Positions 1 to 11,085 are shown, counted from the stretch's first letter. The stretch is 64,000 nucleotides of DNA from Muricea muricata (GCA_963855995.1 OY979717.1:51839140-51903139), one strand, 5' to 3'. Numbers and translations: made by a program. The notes: a model not told the origin generated them from the letters alone.

Positions 1-264
1 AACGACGCAAGGAACGCAAAACTCCATCATATTTGGCCAGACAACTGTCAGGAGGAAAGGTAATACGGGTACGGCAAAAAGCCATTCTTTTGCCGGACTG
101 CCGAAGGAAAATTTGTTTGGAAAAAAGAAACGTCCGCGGAAATCGCCTGCGATGGGGCTGCTTATAGAGCACTGACTAGAAAGCATAACGATTTCTTCGA
201 AATTTTAGATTATTTCATTTCAAACCAGTATTCCATGCACACAATTGCTGAATTAAACTTATAA
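1..264 (+). other. Possible coding 3' end, unresolved frame
   Basis: Two overlapping plus-strand frames are open here. One runs from the edge with a single TAA at 61-63 and ends at TAA 262-264; its last part (64-264) has protein-like composition (WKKETSAEI, HNDFFEILDYF). The other frame is open from 2 to a TGA at 173-175 and is lysine/arginine-rich near its end. A possible splice donor (AG before GTAATA) lies at about position 60, which would explain the TAA as intronic. I recognise no family and cannot tell which frame, if either, is real. Confidence 0.25.
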
Positions 265-681
265 ACGACTATGGACCGGCAAGCAATTAAGGATAGTGTA
301 GTATTAATTTTTAAATAGGCTGCATTCCATGCAGTTCGTTTTCATACGTGGCTATGCAGGGCGCTTATATAAGCAGCGACCTTAAGGCCCTTAAGTGCCA
401 GACCTAAATGTTTATTGTAAGGTTGTAACTAACTTTGAAGTACTATTCCTTTTGTAACATCAGACTATTTAAATATGAACTTCTCATCACTAATTGCGTG
501 CACAAATTATATAACAACGTTTAGAAAGTTTTTAGAGGATATTTAACCTCTGTATATATGCTGTATAATTTAAAAGTATTTGGTCATGTAAATATGCAGA
601 ATTTAAAAGGCGAATACGCCACATATAGACACGCAGTAAAACAGTGTGTTTGTATGACATAACAGTCACATATATTTGTCT
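265..681. other. AT-rich intergenic stretch
   Basis: No open frame of note, no tRNA and no repeat seen. The next reading frame to the right ends just beyond it on the minus strand, so this is downstream (3') sequence for that ORF. Confidence 0.5.
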
Positions 682-1161
682 TTACTGTGTGCGAATTCGT
701 AACACAGGAATCCCGTTACAGCGCTCCTCAACAACATCAACGGTATAGGTCGAAGTGATTTCATAACGCGGAACAGCTTCGAAACGGGGGATCGCTTGGG
801 CAAGTTCTAATGCCAATTTCATTTTATTCCATCTGGAAACGAGTCGGATGTTGTATGCGGCACATAGATGCTGCAACTCCTTTTTGCGATAAAGACGCGT
901 AATACCTTCACTTCCTAATTTGCTGACAAGGTCCCGCTCAATTTCTGGAATTTGAACTTTCAGTCGTTGTTCCTCCGCTTTCTTCTTTTTCTGTAAAACT
1001 GCCTCTCGATGTGCCATAGATTTCTTTATGTGGAAATCTCTCCGAAAATCACGTAAAAACTGTCCTGCACCCATCTTGAAATATCTTTCGATGATCTCTT
1101 TGTAAATTTCAATAATGACGTTCTGTTTATAAAGAAAAATAGCAAACGCGTTATACTCTAT
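682..1161 (-). CDS. Hypothetical small basic protein with SAP-like segment
   Basis: A minus-strand frame open from about 1161 to the stop at 682. The first ATG (at 1074) gives 130 residues, but the frame stays open about 29 codons upstream to a TAG at 1162-1164, so the gene may begin in an upstream exon. From that ATG the protein has a basic coiled-looking stretch near residues 28-42 (KKKKAEEQRLK). A helix-turn-helix-like stretch at about residues 60-92 (KKELQHLCAAYNIR, then KMKLALELAQAI) has the spacing of a SAP DNA-binding motif. It lies downstream of the decayed helicase on the same strand, so it may be a second ORF of the same mobile element; that link is inference. Confidence 0.4.
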   Translation of the reverse strand: MEYNAFAIFLYKQNVIIEIYKEIIERYFKMGAGQFLRDFRRDFHIKKSMAHREAVLQKKKKAEEQRLKVQIPEIERDLVSKLGSEGITRLYRKKELQHLCAAYNIRLVSRWNKMKLALELAQAIPRFEAVPRYEITSTYTVDVVEERCNGIPVLRIRTQ

Positions 1162-1320
1162 CTAAACATATGGAGCTTAATGGGTGTGCCTTAGCACTAT
1201 TGCAAAGCTCGCTTCACTCGTGGTCGTTTGAGCACTCTTGCCTCACCCTGACATCATGGTCAGTAAGTTTCGCATTACTTCACTGGGGCTAATTAAACAA
1301 ACACTAAAGACAACCGGTCT
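1162..1320. other. Short intergenic gap
   Basis: Separates the stop of the decayed helicase frame (1321-1323) from the small minus-strand ORF. No motif recognised; a minus-strand intron or 3' UTR is possible. Confidence 0.4.
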
Positions 1321-3760
1321 TCAAAGTAAATAGGCTCTGGATTTGTTTTGTTCAGTTACCGTTGGTGTATTATTAAATACCTTGTTTGCTTCTGCGTCTG
1401 GCTCAAACAATTTCAAGAACGCGTTTTCCAGTGTCGAGTTTTTAGTCGCTTCAGCGATAGAGTTGTCCACCATGTCGTTTTGCAAATCTGACAACCTTTG
1501 AATGTTGATTTAATTTTATCGACTCGTTCTTGCTCCAATGCCAGAAAGAACCTGAATGCATTGTCGTTGATATGGATCAGGCCACGTTCTCTGTACTGTC
1601 GAGACTCGATCACGCGAAGGCTTTCAGGATTTACAGTTTAAACATGGACAGCTTCATGTGGTGATATGACGTAGTTTTCCAAAAGGTTGATCTTCTTCAT
1701 CTCTTTGTGAATTTTGAGGCGAACATTGGTTGACTGCGACAATTTGTTTTCGACTACATAACTTCGCGCTCTGTTTAGACACTTCCTGATGTCCCATCCT
1801 CCCACATACCGAATTTTCCCACGACCGTCCGGTCCCATTTCTTGAACGTTGAAATGTACTGGCTCACATTCTTCCATTTTTCGTACACGGTTCCCAACTT
1901 CAGCTCCAAACAGTTGAAATAGGTGGAAGGTCAACATAGCACCTACGCTTCTTTGCCCGTCATTGATTTCAACCCATTTCCCAACATTGTACGCGCTAAT
2001 TAAGTCGCTTCGGTATTCTTGGGATAGGAAAAAAAGTTGAAGGTTCGATGTGGCACAGGTGAAATCTTTGTTCATCATCTGTAGCTGTTCAAGATTCTCC
2101 GTCGGATAATTTTCAAACAGTTTGTAAATTCTGCACCAAAATATACTAGCTAATAATTCAAAATCATCTAAATTATCAACTCCATATTTTGCTGCAGATT
2201 TAACGGATTGGTGGTAGGAATCTTCGTTGGCGAAGTTAATCACTTTCTCCAAAAAAGCTTTCACACTGAAGGATGAAGGAGGCTTTGACAGTTCATCACT
2301 AAAGTCGGACATGCATAATAAGACATCCTCCAGATTGACGACTACACCACTGTTCGATTCGAAATACGAAGATGCAGCGGAAGTAAAATCGTTATCTTGA
2401 ACAAGGTTGTCCATCTCTTCCAATTCTGTCTCGCACTCTTTGTCGCATTCAAACAAGTTTTCGTCCAGGTGCATACCATTACAGCAGCCAAAGTGTTCGT
2501 CGAAGGTTCCCATCTTATTCGACTCAAAATCTGATAGCTCGGGGGGAGGTGGTAAGAGGAAACTCCTTCGAAAACCAAGAACTTGAAGCGATTCTTCTCT
2601 GGTGACTCTTGATAGTGCAACTTACGTTTGGCCCGAGACAAATTCTTGCGAACAATGCACAACTACACTTTCCAATGTCGTACTTTGCGCTTTATGTACT
2701 GTGATGGCGTAGCAGGGTGCCAGTGGAAATTAGGTACGACTGCCTTGTATCCTTCCATTAGTATCGAACTTGTACCAAGTTCTACGAGCAACGGCGACAT
2801 TTCCGACCTTAGGGAAGTTGACAAGAAGACGTTCTTCATCTGCTTCATCGATGCCAACGTATTCGCCCATGTATCCATTTTTTAAATGGTCGTTGATGTT
2901 GTAGAGAAGTATCACTTTGCATCCAGGTTTCACAGCGAGAACTTTGCTAATGGTTTTCTCCAAATGGCGGGCGTTACCAGTGTCCTTGCTCTTGAAGATG
3001 GTAAGTTCTCCAGGAAGTTTCGCCAAGACATCTAGGTTGTGGATCTCAACTTGTAATTTCTTAAAATATACATGGATCTTTTCTGGAAGCGTATCGGACG
3101 AATCTAAATCTCTTACCAGGCTTTGAAGATATTTCTGTACTTCCTCATTACATTGACCTTCGCGTAGAAAATCCAAAGCGTCTTTTAACTTATCTTCGCC
3201 ATCTCCTTGTCGCAGTACTTTGTGTAACTCGAAACGATGCGGAAATACTTTGTCCAAAAGTTGCGAGGAAACGATAGATTTTCCAGGGTCGAGTGGGCTT
3301 GGAACTGGTTTCAGTTGCCAGAAATCGCCTACAAGGATAACCTGTATCCCACCAAATGGAAGATCATTGTTGGAAACTATGTGATGAATTGCATTAACAA
3401 TATGAAAAATGCGCTGGCTTGACATGGATACTTCGTCCCATATTAGTACTTTCGTGTCTGAACTTGCAAGTAAATGTTTTTCCGTCCCAAAGAACGATCA
3501 ATCACCAAATTGCCAGGAAGTTCGGCTGTCTGCAGTCCGTAATGAGAATGCACGGTCTTCGCCATACCATGATATGCGTCGCACGATATCCCACTAGAAC
3601 ACACGATTTGATATTTCAATCCTTTTGCTGTCAGAGATTTAATGATACTTTCAACGACCGTGGTTTTTCCAACACCGGCCTTCCCCAAAATGCACATGTT
3701 ATGTCCAGTTGAGGCGAATTTAACAACCATATTCTGTTCCTTTGTCAACTTGATATTCAT
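1321..3760 (-). pseudogene. Decayed PIF1-like DNA helicase with long C-terminal extension
   Basis: Read on the minus strand from the ATG at 3760, this is a superfamily 1B (PIF1-type) helicase. Visible motifs in order are Walker A GKAGVGKTT at residues 26-34, Walker B IWDEVSM near 3420-3440, motif III GDFWQLKP near 3330, the AITVHKAQ motif near 2680-2700, and VALSRV just after 2622. A tail of about 430 residues follows, acidic at first, which I do not recognise. The gene is broken by a one-base frameshift near 3470-3500, by in-frame TAA stops at 2730-2732, 2622-2624 and about 1635-1637, and by a second frameshift near 1500. Between these breaks the frame stays open across the expected motifs, so it is one old gene rather than several small ones. 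No Rep/HUH domain is present, so a Helitron origin is not shown. PIF1-like helicases of this sort are common in animal mobile elements. Confidence 0.75.
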
Positions 3761-4081
3761 ATCAGCTTTACACTACATAAATTAAATGACCGCTAATGCC
3801 ACCACTAGAAACGCTAGACATTTTAACATTCTACGTTAAAATCACTTGACTTAGATATTGCCAGGATATTGTTAATTGCAAGTACGAAATGTTTTTTTCT
3901 GCATGCGGGAAATAAAGCTTATGCAATAGGACAAACGTAGTTTTACGATATTAACTTACATCTTTGCAAAATTCATAATTTGCCAGCACCCTGTTAAAAA
4001 ACATTACATTTTTTACGTCAATACTATATGCCGTCAATACGAAGCTTGTCATGCGCAACATGGAACAAACTCCAAAATAAT
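3761..4081. other. AT-rich region upstream of the helicase remnant
   Basis: Would be the 5' flank of the minus-strand helicase. No coding frame or clear promoter motif seen. Confidence 0.4.
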
Positions 4082-4116
4082 AGTACTAACACCGCGGAAA
4101 AACGTCTGCGCATGCG
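4082..4116. repeat. Left arm of 35-bp inverted repeat
   Basis: Begins AGTACTAACACCGCGG and ends TGCGCATGCG. It matches the reverse complement of 4761-4795 with one mismatch, bracketing 714 bp in total. Terminal inverted repeats of a small DNA transposon are the likely reading, but I found no convincing target-site duplication outside the arms. Confidence 0.7.
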
Positions 4117-4760
4117 CAAGTACTTGAAAATATTGTGGGGAATTTAAATCCCGTTTCCTGAAGCAAAATCATTCCTTTTAATTGCTGAAGATAAGTGAAA
4201 CAAACAAAACAACATTAGGTCGAGTAGTTTGGGTATTAATAAGTAGTTTTCTAAGGTTAAGAACACAAAATTTAATTTAAAAATTGACGTTTGAGTCCGA
4301 GAGGCGTGCGAGTACTTCTTGAAAAATTCTCGAACACCGGATTAAAACACAAGAGTTTTGCAAACTGTGAAAGAGTTTTGCATTTGCATATGCTTAAGTT
4401 GTATAGCAGGTCATTACCTTTAAATACAGTCAACGCAAAATTTTTTCATTCTACGCAAAAAAAGTTATTGGCAAAAATGTGGATAAAATTACCCTATGGA
4501 AAATTTCCTTGTTCATTCGGTCGAGTAGCTTTCGTAAACAATAAATTTTTCATTACTCACCTTTGGCCTGCATCTAAAACAATATTATTTTCTAGGCATG
4601 TAAACTACAATTATTTCTTGTTTTTAAGTTCATACGTTCGTTGGTAAGCTAATAATTTTACTCCAAAGGCACATATGTGAGGTACTTCTTTTCACCGCCA
4701 TATTGCGAAATAAACAAGCTCGAAACACCCGATTTATCAAGCCAATCTCAGTAAAATTGA
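4117..4760. other. Interior between inverted-repeat arms
   Basis: AT-rich, with a plus-strand open stretch at 4291-4647 that starts at TTG and has no recognisable domain. A phrase containing GAGTTTTGCA occurs twice near 4350-4390. Probably a non-coding transposon interior. Confidence 0.4.
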
Positions 4761-4795
4761 CGCATGCGCAGACGTTTTTCCGCGGTGTTGGTACT
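4761..4795. repeat. Right arm of 35-bp inverted repeat
   Basis: Starts CGCATGCGCAGACG and ends GGTGTTGGTACT, the mirror of the arm at 4082-4116 (34 of 35 positions pair). Confidence 0.7.
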
Positions 4796-5135
4796 GAATT
4801 GTTAAAAAATTGAATAAATTAAATTCGATAAGCGCATGCGCGTTCCTTATTCCCACATGATCATGAAACTTGTCAAACAGGTATTTTGAAACATTTTTCA
4901 AGCGTGGTGCTTGCAACGACAAACGGAACGTTCGAAACGGGAGAAAATCTTTTATTTTTTATGGTTTCTGAGTGCAAAAAAGCTTTGCAATTTGTCTAAA
5001 ACAGTGTGTGAACATTGTGCTTCTAAAGTGATGTTGAGATTTGGCTTTAAATCGACTGGGATGCATTGTTTTTGATGCATGATTTATGGCCCTGACCGAC
5101 GTTCGAAATTGGCAGAAAAGCATGTTTTTTATGGC
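4796..5135. other. AT-rich non-coding stretch
   Basis: Contains another CGCATGCG palindrome near 4832 close to the inverted-repeat arm. Otherwise nothing recognised. Confidence 0.35.
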
Positions 5136-5660
5136 CATATATTGTTTTGACTAAAGGAAGACGTAGTGTTTCACTGAAAACAACGGGTTTGGATAATTTA
5201 CAACGGCTAAGTGGAGTTTAGATTTGGTTTTTAATCCATTGTTTATCGATGTGGATGGTTTTTTTACACAGGCAGCAAATCATATGGACATGAGGCCGCG
5301 ACTTCATGTTTTACTGAAAACAATAATTTACAAAGGCTATATAAAAGATTGAAGTTGGGATTTTGTTTTTAATCCATCGTTTATCGACTTATATAGATGG
5401 CTTTTTTACACTGGCAGCAAATCATATATTCATATGGACATGAGCGACGTTGGCAATAGCCGGAAGGCTTGTACGGCATATGTTTTTAATACATTTGACT
5501 ACTGGAAGACTTTCTGTTTTACTGAAAAACAATGGGTTTGGATAATTTATAACGGCTATACAAAAGATCGAAGTTGGGATTTGGTTTTTAATTTATCGAC
5601 TTATAAATGGTTTGGTTTTTTTACACTGGTACTCTGGCAGCTCATATTGGCAAAGGCCGA
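5136..5660 (+). repeat. Degenerate tandem repeat, about three copies
   Basis: A phrase order recurs roughly three times: a TTTACTGAAAACAA-like start, a TTTACAACGGCTA-like piece, GTTTTTAATCCAT, TTTATCGA, then TTTTTTACACTGGCAG followed by CATATGGACATGAG. The copies lie about 5150-5295, 5305-5450 and 5515-5655, with spacing varying by tens of bases. They look like an old diverged repeat and are non-coding. Confidence 0.5.
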
Positions 5661-6398
5661 AAGGCTTATACTGGTGTACGTGTACTAAATTTTATGTTGT
5701 TTGGAATTGAACAATTGAAAGCTTCGTATATCACTGGCAACATTGACGTACATGGTGACATCTTTGTCCCGCATCTAGGTAAGTACATGCAAGTTTTGAA
5801 ATTTACATAAACTCGCGTATATCAGTTGTGAAATTAACTTCGCTTTTTTATCCGCTCATTGTTCTCATGCTACACTGAAAGAACTATACTATGTACAGGC
5901 GTGTATGTTCTATAGTGCTGCCTGTTCAGATTTTTTACAGATTTATTGCTAATTTTGAGCATATAGTTCTCAGTTGAATTAGACCGTACATTTGAAGAAT
6001 GCCTTGTCATTGACATTATTGTCAATTGTAGCTACGTAGCGACATAATTTGCATGGCGCGGTGTCACAGATTGTAGTTAAAAATGCTATATATATAGCTA
6101 ACTAATGGATTTTATAAACTAGGAATGCCTTTGAATCTTGTTTGTTTTCAACCAGCATTTTTGTAGTTTATAGTCATACTATTTATGTGCATATATGTGT
6201 TTGTATAAACGACTTTCAACTTCAAAAACCAAAGGGAAAATGTAACATGCAAGGTTTTTAAAAAATTTATATAGGCAAACAGACATTTATATTAATTTTA
6301 GTGGTCATACAAAAAAAAACTACGCAAAAACAGAGAATCCAAGAGCTTACCAGAAAAAAAGCTTGCTTGAGCGGAGAAAACCTGGTCCAGTAGGGTCG
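5661..6398. other. AT-rich flank to the left of the tRNA array
   Basis: No convincing coding frame or RNA gene. Homology to the tRNA repeat unit begins abruptly at about 6399, so this is the single-copy side of the array edge. Confidence 0.5.
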
Positions 6399-6510
6399 AC
6401 ATCATTTTTTACAACATCGAGTTCAACATTTTGTCCAGTCCGCCGATTGCATAACTTCAACAATGATATTAATCTAGTTCTGTTATCGACATAAAATGTT
6501 CGGCTCACTG

Positions 6511-6582
6511 TCCCATGTGGTCTAGTGGTTAGGATTTGGCGCTTTCACCGCCATGGCCCGGGTTCGATTCCCGGCATGGGAA
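6511..6582 (+). tRNA. trnE-UUC: tRNA-Glu (UUC) in the CUC slot, first array gene
   Basis: Full 72-nt cloverleaf. The loop is CTTTCAC, so the anticodon is UUC (6544-6546) although the flanks are those of the CUC slot. One change before the anticodon stem (C26 to T). Confidence 0.9.
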
Positions 6583-7017
6583 ATTTTCCACTATGTGCTG
6601 CATTTTTCTTCATAAACAATAAAAGAAAAACGATCCCTTAGTTTAAACGTCATCAATATTTGTAAAATTTAGGGCTAAGATTTTTGTGTCGTCTAGCGCT
6701 GGAAATATTTTAACAATAATTCTAATCTAGTTGCTTAGTTTTTGGGGAAAAATATGCCTGTTCGAAAGAAAAGAAAATTTTAGGAACGAAAGATTTAATT
6801 TGAAGACATCATTCTATGATCTACGCTTTGAATTTCTGTGATGTTGTTCAGTGATGTTATAATCGTCGTCCGTTGTATATGATATTGATATAATAATTTT
6901 GAAAGCTTCACTTCAATTTCCAAACGGTTTTCTAAATTTTGACAATGCTAACAATTCTAAGATTGTACCGAATTATTGAGAAGTACACGCGAGTTCGCTA
7001 GAGGCGGTCGTTGAAGT

Positions 7018-7080
7018 GCGTTGGTGGTTCAGTGGTAGAATTCTCGCCTGCCACGCTGGAGACCGGGGTTCGATTCCCCG
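7018..7080 (+). pseudogene. Truncated tRNA-Gly (GCC)
   Basis: The 3' acceptor strand is missing: after CCCCG the sequence jumps to spacer that normally lies about 150 bp downstream. G41 is also changed to T. Confidence 0.85.
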
Positions 7081-7190
7081 AAACAATCAGATCGGACTGA
7101 ACAGCTGAAACCTCTTTTTTTAGAGGATTCTAGAGAATCCTTTGATATCTGCTCCAAAAATAAAAGGAAAATAGAAAACGCCAGAGAGAC

Positions 7191-7262
7191 TCCCATGTGC
7201 TCTAGTGGTTAGGATCTGGCGTTTTCACCGCCATGGCCCGGGTTCGATTCCCGGCATGGGAA
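7191..7262 (+). tRNA. trnE-UUC: tRNA-Glu (UUC)
   Basis: Anticodon at 7224-7226. Only G10 to C departs from consensus, weakening the first D-stem pair and the A box. Confidence 0.85.
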
Positions 7263-7446
7263 ATTCACGGCTATGTCTATTTTTCTTCATCATAAAGTAA
7301 CCAAAAAACCCCTCTTTCCAATGCTATTGTACATCATCATTTTTTACAACATTCGAGTTTAACATTTTGTCCAGTCCGCCGATTGCATAACTTCAACAAT
7401 GATTGTAATCTAGTTCGGTTATCGACATCAAATGTTCGGCTGACTG

Positions 7447-7497
7447 TCCCATGTGGTCTAGTGATTAGCATCTAGCGTTCGATTCCCGGCATGGGAA
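7447..7497 (+). pseudogene. tRNA-Glu (CUC slot) lacking anticodon arm
   Basis: 51 nt only: about 21 bp from the anticodon stem into the T stem are deleted, joining GCG to TTCGATT. Cannot decode. Confidence 0.9.
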
Positions 7498-7939
7498 ATT
7501 TTCCACTATGTGCTGCATTTTTCTTCTTCATCAAACAATAAAAGAAAAACGATATCCTTAGTTTATATGTCGTCAAACTTTGTAAAATATAGAGCTAAGA
7601 TTTTTGTGTCGTCTAGCGCTGGAAATATTTTAACAATATTTCTAATCTAGTTGCTTAGTTTTTAGAGAAAAAAATATGCCTGTTCGAAAGAAATGAAAAT
7701 TTTAGGAACGAAAGATTTAATTTGACGACATCATTCTATGATCTACGCTTTGAATTTCTGTGATGTTGTTCAGTGATGTTATAATCGTCGTCCGTTGTAT
7801 ATGATATTGATATAATAATTTTGAAAGCTTCACTTCAATTTCCAAACGGTTTTCTAAATTTTGACAATGCTAACAATTCTAAGATTGTACCGACTTATTA
7901 AGAGATACACGCGAGTTAGCAAAAGGCGGTCGTTGAAGT

Positions 7940-8010
7940 GCGTTGGTGGTTCAGTGGTAGAATTCTCGCCTGCCACCCGGGAGACCAGGGTTCAATTTCC
8001 CTCCAACGCA
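7940..8010 (+). tRNA. trnG-GCC: tRNA-Gly (GCC), diverged T arm
   Basis: Anticodon at 7972-7974. The T arm is AGGGTTCAATTTCCCT, still paired but with a B box G-to-A change; G39 to C mismatches the last anticodon-stem pair. May be weak. Confidence 0.65.
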
Positions 8011-8217
8011 AGCGTAAAGAATTTGGAATATTTTTATGCCCTGAATGACTTCAAATGTTAGATATTTATGAGAATATTTCAATACATCCTTCATAACCAC
8101 ATTCTTTGAAACAATAAGATCGGACTGAACAGCTGAAACCTCTTTTTTTATAAATTCTAGAGAATCCTTTGATATCTGCTCCTAAAATAAAAGGAAAATA
8201 GAAAACGCCTGAGAGAC

Positions 8218-8289
8218 TCCCATGTGGTCTAGTGGTTAGGATCTGGCGTTTTCACCGCCATGGCCCGGGTTCGATTCCCGGCATGGGAA
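8218..8289 (+). tRNA. trnE-UUC: tRNA-Glu (UUC)
   Basis: Consensus copy; anticodon at 8251-8253. Confidence 0.95.
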
Positions 8290-8473
8290 ATTCACGGCTA
8301 TGTCCTTTTTTCTTCATCATAAAGTAACCAAAAAAACCCTCTTTCCAATGCTATGGTACTTCATCATTTTTTACAACATTCGAGTTTAACATTTTGTCCA
8401 CTCCGCCGATTGCATAACTTCAACAATGATTGTAATCTAGTTCTTTTATGGACATCAAATGTTCGGCTCACTG

Positions 8474-8545
8474 TCCCATGTGGTCTAGCGGTTAGGATCT
8501 GGCGCTCTCACCGCCATCGCCCGGGTTCGATTCCCGGCATGGGAA
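8474..8545 (+). tRNA. trnE-CUC: tRNA-Glu (CUC)
   Basis: Anticodon at 8507-8509. G45 to C in the variable loop only. Confidence 0.9.
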
Positions 8546-8986
8546 ATTTTCCACTATGTGCTGCATTTTTCTTCTTCATCAAACAATAAAAGAAAAACGA
8601 TTCCGTTAGTTTAAATGTCATCAATATTTGTAAAATTTAGGGCTAAGCTTTTTGTGTCGTCTAGCGCTGGAAATATTTTAACAATAATTCTAATCTAGTT
8701 GCTTTGTTTTTGGGGAAAAAATATGCCTATTCGAAAGAAATGAAAATTTTAGGAACGAAAGATTTAATTTGACGACATCATTCTATGATCTACCCTTTGA
8801 ATTTCTGTGATGTTGTTCAGTGATGTTTTAATCGTCGTCGGTTGTATATGATATTGATATAATAATTTTGAAAGCTTCACTTCAATTTCCAAACGGTTTT
8901 CTAAATTTTGACAATGCTAACAATTCTAAGATTGTACCGACTTATTAAGAAGTACACGCGAGTTAGCAAAAGGCGGTCGTTGAAGT

Positions 8987-9057
8987 GCGTTGGTGTTTCC
9001 GTTTTATAAATCTCGCCTGCTACGTGGGAGACCGGAGTTCGATTCCCCGCCAACGCA
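8987..9057 (+). pseudogene. tRNA-Gly-derived pseudogene, GCU anticodon
   Basis: The D arm is scrambled (GTTTCCGTTTTATAA) and the loop reads CTGCTAC, which would give GCU. The A box is lost, so the changed anticodon is decay, not a new serine tRNA. Confidence 0.75.
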
Positions 9058-9265
9058 AGCCTAAAGAATTTGGAATATTTTTATGCCCTGAATGACTTCA
9101 AATGTTAGATATTTATGAGAATATTTCAATATATCCTTCATAACCACATTCTTTGAAACAATGAGATCGGACTGAACAGGTGAATTCTCTTTTTGTGATA
9201 AATTCTAGAGAATCCTTTGATATCTGCTCCTAAAACAAAGGGAAAATGGAAAATGTCTGAGAAGC

Positions 9266-9337
9266 TCCCATGTGGTCTAGTGGTTAGGATCTGGCGTTTT
9301 CACCGCCATGGGCCGGGTTCGATTCCCGGCATGGGAA
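9266..9337 (+). tRNA. trnE-UUC: tRNA-Glu (UUC)
   Basis: Anticodon at 9299-9301. C47 to G in the variable loop. Confidence 0.9.
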
Positions 9338-9521
9338 ATTCACAGCTATGTCCATTTTTCTTCATCATAAAGTAACCAAAAAACCCTTCTTTCCAATGCT
9401 ATTGTACAGCATCAATTTTTACAACATTAGAGTTTAACATTTTGTCCAGTCTGCCGATTGCATAACTTCAACAATGATTGTAATCTAGTTCTGTTATCGA
9501 CATCAAATGTTCCGCTGACCG

Positions 9522-9593
9522 TCCCATGTGGTCTAGTGGTTAGGATCTGTCGCTCTCATCGCCATGGCTTGGGTTCGATTCCCGGCATAAGAA
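9522..9593 (+). pseudogene. tRNA-Glu (CUC) pseudogene
   Basis: Mismatches in the anticodon stem, the T stem and the acceptor (CATAAGA). Confidence 0.8.
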
Positions 9594-10037
9594 ATTTTCC
9601 ACTTTGTGCTGCATTGTTCTTCTTCATCAAACAATAAAAGAAAAACGATATCCTTAGATTATATGTCGTCAAACTTTGTAAAATATAGAGCTAAGATTTT
9701 TGTGTCGTCTAGCGCTGGAAATATTTTAACAACATTTCTAATGTAGTTGCTTAGTTTTTGGGGAAAAAAAATTATGCCTGTTCGAAAGAAATGAAAATTT
9801 TAGGAACGAAAGATTTAATTTGACGACATCATTCTATGATCTACGCTTTCAATTTCTGTGATGTTGTTCAGTGATGTTATAATCGTCGTCCGTTGTATAT
9901 GATATTGATATAATAATTTTGAAAGCTTCACTTCAATTTCCAAACGGTTTTCTAAATTTTGACAATGCTAACAATTCTAAGATTGTACCGAATTATTAAG
10001 AAGTACACGCGAGTTAGCAAAAGGCGGTCGTTGAAGT

Positions 10038-10108
10038 GCGTCAGTGTTTCCGTGGTATAAATCTCGCCTGCCACGCGGGAGACCGGGGTTCGATTCCCCG
10101 CTAACGCA
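10038..10108 (+). pseudogene. tRNA-Gly (GCC), diverged D arm
   Basis: Anticodon arm and T arm are intact, but the D arm reads GTTTCCGTGGTATAA and the acceptor starts GCGTCAG. The same D-arm variant recurs at 14717, 22329 and 36475. Confidence 0.65.
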
Positions 10109-10315
10109 AGCGTAAAGAATTTGGAATATTTTTATGCCCTGAATGACTTCAAATGTTAGATATTTATGAGAATATTTCAATACATCCTTCATAACCACAT
10201 TCTTTGAAACAATAAGATCGGACTGAACAGCTGAAACCTCTTTTTTTATAAATTCTAGAGAATCCTTTGATATCTGCTCCAAAAATAAAAGGAAAATAGA
10301 AAACGCCTGAGAGAC

Positions 10316-10387
10316 TCCCATGTGGTCTAGTGGTTAGGATCTGGCGTCTCCACTGCCATGGCCCGGGTTCGATTCCCGGCATAGGAA
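10316..10387 (+). pseudogene. tRNA-Glu (UUC slot) pseudogene
   Basis: The loop reads TCTCCAC, so position 33 is C and the apparent anticodon is UCC; the acceptor is mismatched (CATAGGA). Confidence 0.75.
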
Positions 10388-10571
10388 ATTAACGGCTATG
10401 TCCTTTTTTCTTCATCATAAAGTAACCAAAACAACCCTCTTTCTAATGCTATGGTACTTTATCATTTTTTACAACATTCGAGTTTAACATTTTGTCCAGT
10501 CCGCCGATTGCATAACTTCAACAATGATTGTAATCTAGTTCTTTTATTGACATCAAATGTTCGGCTCATTG

Positions 10572-10643
10572 TCCCATGTGGTCTAGCGGTTAGGATCTGG
10601 CGCTCTCACCGCCATCGCCCGGGTTCGATTCAAGGCATGGGAA
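10572..10643 (+). pseudogene. tRNA-Glu (CUC) with broken T stem
   Basis: TTCGATTCAAGG replaces TTCGATTCCCGG, removing two T-stem pairs. Same lesion as at 15251. Confidence 0.7.
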
Positions 10644-11085
10644 ATTTTTCACTATGTGCTGCATTTTTCTTCTTCATCAAAAAATAAAAGAAAAACGATT
10701 CCGTTAGTTTAAATGTCATCAATATTTGTAAAATTTAGGGCTAAGATTTTTGTGTCGTCTAGCGCTGGAAATATTTTAACAATAATTCTAATCTAGTTGC
10801 TTTGTTTTTGGGGAAAAAAATATGCCTATTAGAAAAGAAATGAAATTTTAAGAACGAAAGATTTAATTTGACGACATCATTCTATGATCTACGCTTTGAA
10901 TTTCTGTGATGTTGTTCAGTGATTTTATAATCGTCGTCCGTTGTATATGATATTGATATAATAATTTTAAAAGCTTGTTTTGAACTTCGAAACGGTTTTC
11001 TAAATTTTGACAATGCTAACAATTCTAAGATTTTACCGACTTATTAAGAAATACACGCGAGTTAGCAAAAGGCGGTCGTTGAAGT

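Noticed and set aside
2342..3712. Several ORFs overlapping the helicase remnant in other frames and on the plus strand
   Set aside because: Shadows of the helicase frame; none carries motifs.
1321..3760. Helitron assignment
   Set aside because: No HUH/Rep domain, no CTRR end or 3' hairpin recognised; a PIF1-type helicase alone is not enough.
4291..4647. 118-residue plus-strand ORF
   Set aside because: Starts at TTG, no recognisable domain, lies between inverted-repeat arms.
5434..5810. Two overlapping plus-strand ORFs of 84 and 67 residues
   Set aside because: They lie in or next to degenerate tandem repeats and AT-rich DNA; no family resemblance.
8987..9057. A serine-type GCU anticodon in a Gly body
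   Set aside because: The D arm and A box are destroyed, so the anticodon change is decay.
10316..10387. A UCC anticodon in a Glu body
   Set aside because: Position 33 is C and the acceptor is mismatched; not a credible decoder.
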